Origin: an uncultured Acidobacteriota bacterium
Lineage (GTDB): Bacteria > Acidobacteriota > Terriglobia > Terriglobales > Acidobacteriaceae
Direction of reading: 5' to 3'
Assembly (NCBI GenBank): GCA_903832475.1
Contig: CAILBQ010000649.1
Location: 1-5,042, forward strand
Length of the DNA stretch: 5,042 nt
This document shows, piece after piece, positions 1 through 5,042 of this stretch. Position 1 is the first letter of the stretch. Each line of letters starts with the position of its first letter. The notes below the pieces were generated by a model. That model did not search any database and had not been told where the DNA came from. It saw only the letters and a list, made by a program, of their open reading frames with translations. A program made the position numbers and the translations under genes.

Positions 1-2438
1 AGGAGCTTTGTTTCAGGCTCCCAATATAGCCATCTGTTATCGAATGGACGGTAGGTATACTTTACGATTTGCCATTGCCTTATTCCCTTTTGTTGAAGGG
101 CCTTCCTCGTTGCCACAGGATCGAAACGAGCACTCCTTTGCATTGCAGAGGGAACGAAGACGGAAATCTCCGCATTCGTCTCATCCGTCCCAAGATACCT
201 CCTCATTCTGGCCTCAAGCCGTTCCCGGTCTATATCGATAACGAGGGAATCGCGGCTGGTCTTAACACCGGGGCAGGAAAAGGGAAAGACTTCAGGAAGT
301 CTTGGCCACGAAGTGTACTCCACCGCATGTGAGCGTTCTGCAAAAGGCAATCCAAGGCCCGCAACTGGAGCAAATGTGTCATAGGAAGGCTCAGCTTCAT
401 GGTTGGACTCTGACTCCAGTTGTGCGAGCTTTCCGGTTCCCCAGAGGTCGCGTAGGCGAATGACCGATGATGATTGCGACCTGGAATGCCGCACGAGAGT
501 GGTAATGGCCGTGCCGAGCTGGATGCCCTCTCGATTTTGCGGAGTAGAAAATGCACTTGGATCGGGGCGCCCTTCCGGAGTTGTTTTCCCGGTTTTGAAC
601 TTATCCCCATTGAGATTGTCGATGTAGACGGAATCGAAGGTAGTCAGGTATCGATGGCGCATTGACGGATGAGAGAGCCCATCCAGCCACGCATTATTCG
701 AAACGAATGAAACGATACCGCAGCTCTCCGGATTTCCCGAGACATGCGCATCACCCACGATGCGGCGCTCGGCGATGCGGAAGAATCTGACATAGAGGTC
801 ATTTAGGCCCTGGCCCTGAGGAGCCGGAAGGCCTGGAACCTGTGAGCGATAAGCCGTAGTGAGATCCCGCTCCTCGTCGATTTTGGCGATGCCAGCGTAC
901 CCGTTATAGGGCGGATTTCCGAGGATCACCAGAATTGTGTCATTCTGCTTGATGTTCTCTGAGTCCTCGCGTTCCCGGCGAAACTCCTCGAAGATGACAC
1001 TCTGAGGATGGCGCTCCGGCACCCAGCCTGTGAGCGCATTGGTGAGAAATATGCCGGCCCTTGCATTGTCCGCGAGCGGCGCTCCTGCATTCTCCAGCAG
1101 CGACGCAATTTGAAGATGGGCAATCACGAATGGAGCAGGCATGATCTCGAACCCAAATACCCGGCTCAGCGCGGCAGTGCGCAGATCATTGGGAACGAGA
1201 ACATCATCATCTCCTGCCTGTTCCTGCAGGGTTCTGTGGATGCGCTGAAGGACGGCCGTCAGGTACGCGCCGGTGCCGCAGCAGGGGTCGAGAATGCGGA
1301 CTGATGGACTGGCGAGGCCGAGTGGCTGATTCAGTTCCGAACGCAGCAGCAGGTCCACGCGCTCGACCATGTAATGGACGATTTCCTTTGGTGTGTACCA
1401 GACGCCGAGATCCTTGCGCAGCTCTGGGTCGAATGCCTCAAGGAAGGGCTCGTAGAAATAGGCGACGGCGACATCGTCGCGGAAGGTGCTGAAGAATGAC
1501 TCTTCAACGCGATTGAGCGCCTCGCCAGCCAGGTTTAGAACCTCTTGCAATTGCAGTGAGTTCAGGGCGCCGGGATCAGCGACTTCACCGAATAGCTTTC
1601 GGAGGACCGGCACACGAAGATAGTGCGCGGAAACCCTCCAGTCGAAGCGGGCCTGAGGAGCACGGCCTTCCGGGGAGCGATGCCATAGGACCCACGCCGA
1701 AAAAATGCCGTAGAACAACGTTTGAACAAGGGTGGACCGGAAAAAATGCTCGCCTTTCTCGCCCTCGAACTTTATCCCGAGCGATTCCTGAAGTGCCCTC
1801 TTAACCGCATCGAAGCTGGCCAAGGGATGATCCTCGGCACGGGCCTTAGCCTCGCGCGCATATGAGGCGAGAAGCCATGCAACATCTTTCGGCTGGGTGA
1901 GCGGCGCGCGATATAGCATCACGCGGCGCAAAAAGTCGGGAAAGAGGTCTGCATGACGATCAAATGAGCTGATGGGATTCGTCCATAGGGCCGCTGCGCT
2001 CGGTGCCAGAACATATCGTTCAAGTGTCTTTGGCATTCCCGCAGATAGCTGAAGAAGCCGGAATTCTCGCAAATTGGTTATTAATGCGAGTCCATATTGT
2101 TGCAAATAGCGATTCGTCTGTGGTTCATTGGTGAGCGCGTCAAGGTTGTAATCTGCCGGCTTGATCTCAACGACGCCACGTTCGGGGTTCAGGAGAGGAA
2201 GTGGCTCCGAATTTTTGCGTTGCTTAGCATGCTGGGGAAAGAAACCGCCGTCTGGCATACCCGCGCCGCTATTTCGCAGCTGAGTGGAGAACAGGACAGG
2301 AGGACGGAGGGTTTGGCCCACCGTGTTGAACAGCCGATCTACAGGAGGATAGAAGGACGTTTCCGCTGTGGCCGATCCGGTGGACCGGATCGCGCGCAGT
2401 TCGGTGATGTAAAGAGCGACCAGATCAGCGGATGGCAT
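1..2438 (-). CDS. Type ISP-like single-chain restriction-modification enzyme (nuclease + N6-adenine methyltransferase + specificity region), 3' end outside window
   Basis: Cuts unmodified DNA and methylates adenine at its target with S-adenosylmethionine; nuclease, methyltransferase and target recognition share one chain. The frame is open from the ATG at 2436-2438 to the left edge (812 codons); it lacks a stop only because the window ends. Residues 1-100 form a PD-(D/E)xK nuclease: E26 in AETSFYP, P62-D63 in GMPDGG, and E91-x-K93 in VVEIKP. Residues about 160-345 look like a helical connector containing FFRSTLVQTLFYGIFSAW and VAYFYEPFLEAFDPELRKDL. The methyltransferase starts at GVWYTPKEIV (345-354), with motif I LDPCCGTGAYL (383-393), GFEIMPAPFV (429-438) and catalytic motif IV GNPPY (507-511). 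Motif I before motif IV is the gamma-class order. FPFSCPGVKTSRD (718-730) and YTYRPFDNRWLYWE (794-807) match the ISP-type C-terminal specificity domain. From memory, relatives run about 1000-1100 residues, so 200-300 are probably missing. Start choice: the in-frame TAG at 2514-2516 bounds it and no ATG, GTG or TTG lies between. The ribosome site (GGATGGAGC) is weak and close. It appears to stand alone, with no separate specificity or helicase gene in view. Confidence 0.93.
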   Translation of the reverse strand, partial: MPSADLVALYITELRAIRSTGSATAETSFYPPVDRLFNTVGQTLRPPVLFSTQLRNSGAGMPDGGFFPQHAKQRKNSEPLPLLNPERGVVEIKPADYNLDALTNEPQTNRYLQQYGLALITNLREFRLLQLSAGMPKTLERYVLAPSAAALWTNPISSFDRHADLFPDFLRRVMLYRAPLTQPKDVAWLLASYAREAKARAEDHPLASFDAVKRALQESLGIKFEGEKGEHFFRSTLVQTLFYGIFSAWVLWHRSPEGRAPQARFDWRVSAHYLRVPVLRKLFGEVADPGALNSLQLQEVLNLAGEALNRVEESFFSTFRDDVAVAYFYEPFLEAFDPELRKDLGVWYTPKEIVHYMVERVDLLLRSELNQPLGLASPSVRILDPCCGTGAYLTAVLQRIHRTLQEQAGDDDVLVPNDLRTAALSRVFGFEIMPAPFVIAHLQIASLLENAGAPLADNARAGIFLTNALTGWVPERHPQSVIFEEFRREREDSENIKQNDTILVILGNPPYNGYAGIAKIDEERDLTTAYRSQVPGLPAPQGQGLNDLYVRFFRIAERRIVGDAHVSGNPESCGIVSFVSNNAWLDGLSHPSMRHRYLTTFDSVYIDNLNGDKFKTGKTTPEGRPDPSAFSTPQNREGIQLGTAITTLVRHSRSQSSSVIRLRDLWGTGKLAQLESESNHEAEPSYDTFAPVAGLGLPFAERSHAVEYTSWPRLPEVFPFSCPGVKTSRDSLVIDIDRERLEARMRRYLGTDETNAEISVFVPSAMQRSARFDPVATRKALQQKGIRQWQIVKYTYRPFDNRWLYWEPETKL

Positions 2439-2521
2439 GCTCCATCCATAATTGCACAGCCATAAGGGCAGTGAGATTACTGGAATGTGTACTAAAGGCT
2501 TATCGCAAAAGCCCTAATAGC

Positions 2522-2542
2522 CTACCCACATTTCTACCCACA
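2522..2542. repeat. Tandem pair of CTACCCACA, 12-bp period
   Basis: CTACCCACA occurs at 2522-2530 and again at 2534-2542, separated by TTT. Read on the minus strand it is TGTGGGTAG twice. The pair lies about 85 bp from the tRNA-Val fragment and about 85 bp upstream of the restriction-modification start. Integrase arm sites and repressor operators can both take this form; which, if either, applies cannot be told from the sequence. Confidence 0.55.
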
Positions 2543-2582
2543 CAACTCGATGATCTGTACGACTTCTGCGTATTTAGGCGTT

Positions 2583-2623
2583 TCCCGCAGAGCTGTAAGT
2601 TGTTGAAAAGCTTAGAAGCGGGA
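2583..2623. repeat. Inverted repeat TCCCGC/GCGGGA abutting the att core
   Basis: TCCCGC (2583-2588) is matched by its reverse complement GCGGGA (2618-2623) across a 29-nt spacer that also contains TAAG...CTTA. The right arm ends two bases before the point where identity with a tRNA begins (2626). The position would suit accessory sequence flanking a recombinase core, but a six-base pair of arms can arise by chance. Confidence 0.4.
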
Positions 2624-2625
2624 GA

Positions 2626-2670
2626 TTGACACGGTAGAGGTCAGGAGTTCGAGTCTCCTCGTGCCTACCA
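2626..2670 (+). pseudogene. 3' half of tRNA-Val(GAC), truncated; probable integrase attachment (att) core
   Basis: The segment fits tRNA positions 32-76 exactly. The anticodon loop is TTGACAC (anticodon GAC at 2628-2630, conserved T33), followed by the 3' anticodon-stem strand GGTAG (2633-2637) and a five-base variable loop AGGTC. The T stem AGGAG/CTCCT pairs perfectly around the canonical T loop TTCGAGT (2648-2654). The 3' acceptor strand CGTGCCT, discriminator A and encoded CCA end at 2670. The 5' half is absent: the bases before the loop (GGAGA) cannot pair with GGTAG, and no AGGCACG acceptor strand or D arm lies upstream. Identity beginning in the anticodon loop and ending at CCA is the usual extent of an att core for tyrosine recombinases that target tRNA genes. 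A functional tRNA-Val(GAC) copy is expected elsewhere, probably to the left at the other end of the element. Confidence 0.87.
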
Positions 2671-2684
2671 TATTTTCAATAAAT

Positions 2685-3053
2685 TCAGCAATTTAGAGCA
2701 ATGACCTCTGCTTTCTTGAAATCTTTAGGGTGCTGAAGGGTCTCAGCACTACCCTCCTCGAAAAGCTTCGAGAAGACCAGAGTCTGAGCGAGCCGTTTTT
2801 CGTCGCTGAGCGATTGCTGATAAATCTCCATCGTGATCCGGCTGTTGGCGTGGCGGAGGAGCTTCTGGGCGGTCCTGAGGTCTACTAGATACGCTGGGGA
2901 CCTCGTTGGTATCGTGGCGATTTGCATTCGGATTTTCTCCTTGGCAGGCACAACGATGGCTGACGACGAGTTTACCGGGTCTCGGAGGGCAGAAGGGACT
3001 TGTGCAGGCGGCAACCCTTTCCGAAAGGAAACAAGCCCGAACCTAGAGAACAA
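2685..3053 (-). pseudogene. C-terminal remnant of a tyrosine recombinase (phage-type integrase)
   Basis: The open frame is 122 codons, but only residues about 57-110 (nucleotides roughly 2724-2885) are recognisable. DLRTAQKLLRHANSRITMEIYQQS carries the LxHxxxxxT...Y end of the catalytic domain, with H68 and the nucleophilic Y78; a charged helical tail and LQHP follow. The arm-binding domain, the core-binding domain, the first catalytic arginine and the HxLR box are all missing. Residues 1-55 resemble no integrase and are probably unrelated DNA read in frame, so the break lies near 2886-2890. An intact relative would have about 350-420 residues. The frame stops 14 bp from the end of the tRNA-Val fragment and points at it, the usual layout for an integrase beside its own attachment site. 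It cannot be active as it stands. Confidence 0.8.
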
Positions 3054-3077
3054 GATTCAGAAGCAGGTATCTGAATC
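3054..3077. repeat. Perfect 7-bp inverted repeat GATTCAG/CTGAATC
   Basis: GATTCAG (3054-3060) and CTGAATC (3071-3077) flank a 10-nt loop. No T-run follows on either strand, so it is not a standard terminator. It could be a protein-binding palindrome or the scar of a small mobile sequence; nothing in the context decides. Confidence 0.45.
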
Positions 3078-3091
3078 AGGTGGGTCCGAAT

Positions 3092-3110
3092 AAAAAAAGG
3101 AAGACTTCCT
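3092..3110 (-). terminator. Weak candidate Rho-independent terminator for the permease gene
   Basis: On the minus strand, AGGAA-GTC-TTCCT can form a five-base-pair stem with a three-base loop and is followed directly by seven T residues (plus-strand A-run 3092-3098). It lies about 200 bp downstream of the permease stop codon in the same direction. The stem is short and AT-rich, so efficiency is doubtful. Confidence 0.35.
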
Positions 3111-3307
3111 GTGCGTTTCGATTACCTGCGTGGTGGAAAGACGGACTGAGGTCGGAGCAGTCGCCAATGTCCGCGATGTGCCAGTCGTACGGTAGCTGAG
3201 ATGGGATGACACTTTACCGGAGCCTGGGGCGTTTTGGGGAATCACCTCGAAAATTGGGTGCTGCCGTTGGCGATGAGAGAACCGATCAAGATCGTTCTCG
3301 TGGAATC

Positions 3308-5042
3308 TCATTCGGCGCGAAGAGTTTCAACAGGATCAACCTGGGCAGCTCGTAGCGTCGGCAACGATGCGGCAGCAATCGAAACGAAGATGAGTAGAGC
3401 GGTTACCGAAGCCAGAGTTCCGGGATCGAACGGCCTTACGCCATACAGAAAGGAACTGATGGCGTGGCCGGCGGCCCATGCTCCAGCGATGCCGGGGATG
3501 AGGCCTAGGATCACCATCGCTCCAGCCTGGTGAAGAACCAGGCGTGCTACTTTTGGGCGCGAGGAGCCAAGCGCCATGCGGATGCCTATTTCGCGGCGAC
3601 GGAGGGCAACGGAGTGGGCGAGGACTCCGTAGATGCCGATGGCAGAGAGAGCCAAGGCGACGAAGCCAAAACCGGAGACGAGGCGCAAGGTGAGCCGGCG
3701 CTGGGAGAGCGAGTCGGAGATGGCTTCTGACATGGGACGGAGGCTCATCTCGGTCATGCCGGGAGCTTCTTCTTTGATGGCAGTGCGAAGCTCTGCAGTC
3801 ACGGTGGTGGCGGGCAACCTGGAGCGGATGGCGAACTGAGCGGCCATGCCGAATACGCCGGCGAGCATGGAGTTCTCAGGGAGCTGCAAGTAGTCGATGT
3901 AGACCATGGGCGGGACCGGGGCGCCAAGGTCAGCCCCCTGGATTTCGTTTTCGACAACGCCTACGACGGTCATGGTTTGAAGTAATGGCATTTCGGCGTC
4001 GGTGTCCCCGGGATTGCGGTGAAATTTGAGGGTAGCGCCGAGAGGCGACCGGCCGGGCTGCGTATCCAGGTATTTTCTCTTGAAAGCCTGATTGACAAGG
4101 ACCACGACGGCAGCGCTGGTTTCGTCGGGTGGCGCAAAGCCTCGCCCTTGGAGCAGGCGGATGCCGCTGGCCTGGACAAAGCTGGTGCTGACGAAGCTGT
4201 AGTGGGCGGAGTCTCCCTTTTGGAAGGGATGGCCGGCGACGTCCGTGGTTCCGTCCAGAACCATGTTGTAGTTGGAGAACGGAATCTGGGTCTGCATGGC
4301 GACGGATTGAATGCCGGGAAGGGATTCAAAACGGTGGAGCAGGCGGGTCTCCGTTTCTCGAATCGGATTGATGGGCTGATTCGGGTTTTCAGGGATCAGG
4401 ACGAGCGTGGAAACACCCTGTGGGTCGAAGCCCAGGCTGACGTTCGCCAGTTGCCGAAGGGTGCAGACGAAGAGGCCGCCGGTGACGAGGAGAATGCAGG
4501 TGAGGGCGATCTGAAGAGAGACGAGGATTCCCGGGAGCTTTGACTTGCGGGTGACGCTTTTCGCGTTGACGCGGGTGGTCGTGGTGCGGCGAATGTTGAG
4601 GGCTGGAGCGATGGATGCGGCGATGTCGACGAGGATGGCTAAGAGGGCTGTACCAACGAGGACGACAGGGTGAATGGACAGCTCATCGAAACGTGGAAAC
4701 TCCTGGCCGTAGGCGCGCCGTACAAGTTGGACGACGGCGTAGGCGATGGCTCCGCCCAAAGTGGCGCTGAACAGCGAGACGAGGATGCTCTCGGTGACAA
4801 GCTGCTGAATGAGGCGGCCGAAGCTGGCGCCAAGCGCGGCACGGACGTTCATTTCGGGCATGCGGCTGGCGGCGCGTCCGATCTGGAGGTTGGCGGCGTT
4901 GGCGCAGGCGATGAGAAGGAGTACAGCGACTCCCCCGAGCAGAGCTACGAGGGGCTTTTGGAGGTCGCCCACGACGACGTCGCGATAGCTGCGGAGGATG
5001 AGGTGTTGGGTTGTTCCCGGGTGCGCAGCATCTGGTTGGGTG
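3308..5042 (-). CDS. ABC-type permease of the ADOP class (duplicated FtsX/MacB-like permease), 5' end outside window
   Basis: An inner-membrane permease related to MacB and FtsX. Family members carry two permease units in tandem and usually lack an ATPase partner in the same operon; the substrate is unknown. The frame is open from the right edge to the TGA at 3308-3310, giving 577 residues, numbered here from the edge. A GTG at 4970-4972 is an internal valine, not the start, because LRSYRDVVVGDLQKPL reads through it and matches the family. The first FtsX domain has membrane segments near 30-48, 85-105 and 124-148, with the cytoplasmic motif RAALGAS at 67-73. A membrane segment at 171-193 opens the second unit. 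A large periplasmic MacB-type domain follows (about 194-448), containing GRGF (299-302) and VVGVVEN (359-365). The second FtsX domain has segments near 455-475, 507-528 and 542-563, with EIGIRMALGSS at 484-494. The end VDPVETLRAE is typical. Full-length relatives have about 800-880 residues, so the first transmembrane segment and most of the first periplasmic domain lie to the right. No ATPase gene is visible downstream. Confidence 0.93.
   Translation of the reverse strand, partial: TQPDAAHPGTTQHLILRSYRDVVVGDLQKPLVALLGGVAVLLLIACANAANLQIGRAASRMPEMNVRAALGASFGRLIQQLVTESILVSLFSATLGGAIAYAVVQLVRRAYGQEFPRFDELSIHPVVLVGTALLAILVDIAASIAPALNIRRTTTTRVNAKSVTRKSKLPGILVSLQIALTCILLVTGGLFVCTLRQLANVSLGFDPQGVSTLVLIPENPNQPINPIRETETRLLHRFESLPGIQSVAMQTQIPFSNYNMVLDGTTDVAGHPFQKGDSAHYSFVSTSFVQASGIRLLQGRGFAPPDETSAAVVVLVNQAFKRKYLDTQPGRSPLGATLKFHRNPGDTDAEMPLLQTMTVVGVVENEIQGADLGAPVPPMVYIDYLQLPENSMLAGVFGMAAQFAIRSRLPATTVTAELRTAIKEEAPGMTEMSLRPMSEAISDSLSQRRLTLRLVSGFGFVALALSAIGIYGVLAHSVALRRREIGIRMALGSSRPKVARLVLHQAGAMVILGLIPGIAGAWAAGHAISSFLYGVRPFDPGTLASVTALLIFVSIAAASLPTLRAAQVDPVETLRAE

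Larger units (their letters stand above)
2439..2625. other. Intergenic junction upstream of the restriction-modification gene
   Basis: This stretch separates the restriction-modification start codon from the tRNA-Val fragment. It is visibly more AT-rich than the genes on either side. It holds a 9-bp direct repeat, a 6-bp inverted repeat beside the tRNA fragment, and a small hairpin-capable pair GGCTT/AAGCC (2497-2501 and 2509-2513). I see no convincing pair of -35 and -10 hexamers for the leftward gene. A plus-strand open frame crossing it (2432-2629) resembles no family I know and is not called. Confidence 0.6.
2886..3307. other. Gene-poor, probably eroded DNA between the integrase remnant and the permease
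   Basis: Beyond the recognisable integrase segment, no reading frame on either strand shows a known domain. The short frames here (plus 2833-3093, minus 3057-3311) give serine-, threonine- and arginine-rich translations without motifs. The missing integrase boxes (HxLR, upstream arginine) are not found in other frames, so the loss is a deletion or replacement rather than a simple frameshift. The stretch holds one perfect inverted repeat and a weak terminator-like hairpin. Confidence 0.55.

Noticed and set aside
230..610. Minus-strand 126-codon open frame
   Set aside because: It is another frame of the same strand as the restriction-modification gene; the methyltransferase-specificity frame continues uninterrupted through it with clear family motifs.
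2097..2465. Plus-strand 122-codon open frame
   Set aside because: It is antisense to the nuclease domain, where E26, PD and ExK motifs are read on the other strand; it has no recognisable domain.
2575..2670. A complete long-variable-arm tRNA using TAGGCGT at 2575 as the 5' acceptor strand
   Set aside because: Pairing with the 3' strand needs two wobble pairs, no D arm or anticodon stem can be formed, and the 3' part fits a class I tRNA-Val exactly with a five-base variable loop.
3057..3311. Minus-strand 84-codon frame overlapping the permease stop (ATGA)
   Set aside because: The overlap looks like translational coupling, but the translation has no domain or usual gene composition, contains an inverted repeat and terminator-like hairpin, and no ribosome site decides for it.
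4019..4543. Plus-strand 174-codon open frame
   Set aside because: It lies wholly antisense to the well-supported permease frame, shows no domain, and has the Gly/Asp/Glu-rich composition expected of the opposite strand of a GC-rich gene.
4970..4972. GTG as the permease start codon
   Set aside because: The frame is open further to the window edge, and the residues before it continue the family sequence directly before the first FtsX membrane segment, so the gene simply extends out of the window.
1..5042. CRISPR array, rRNA or complete insertion sequence
   Set aside because: No regularly spaced repeats, rRNA-like conserved segments, or transposase with terminal inverted repeats were seen on reading both strands.

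Overview
The window reads as the edge of a tRNA-associated genomic island in a soil-type bacterium, most likely an Acidobacteriota member (Terriglobia-like). The main pointer is a duplicated FtsX/MacB-type permease of the ADOP class (acidobacterial duplicated orphan permease). This lineage call is inference from family knowledge; no ribosomal or housekeeping marker is present.

Left half (1-2438, minus strand): one long open frame that runs off the left edge. It encodes a single-chain type ISP-like restriction-modification enzyme. The order is an N-terminal PD-(D/E)xK nuclease, a helical connector, a gamma-order N6-adenine methyltransferase (motif I LDPCCGTGAYL, motif IV GNPPY), and the start of the ISP-type C-terminal specificity region. 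The frame is intact over 812 codons; the end of the specificity domain lies outside the window.

Middle (2439-3307): a junction with no intact gene. It contains short repeats, an exact 3' half of tRNA-Val(GAC) that starts in the anticodon loop and ends in CCA (about 2626-2670), and, 14 bp beyond it, the C-terminal remnant of a tyrosine recombinase pointing at the tRNA end (recognisable over about 2688-2885). This is the architecture of an attachment site used by an integrase. The rest, to 3307, looks like eroded non-coding DNA with a possible weak terminator for the permease gene.

Right half (3308-5042, minus strand): the C-terminal 577 residues of the ADOP permease, whose 5' end lies beyond the right edge.

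How the parts fit (inference): the restriction-modification gene is probably cargo of an element inserted at a tRNA-Val gene. The 45-bp tRNA fragment would be the distal att copy, and the integrase stub a relic of an older or second element at the same site. The permease is probably resident chromosomal DNA unrelated to the defence gene.
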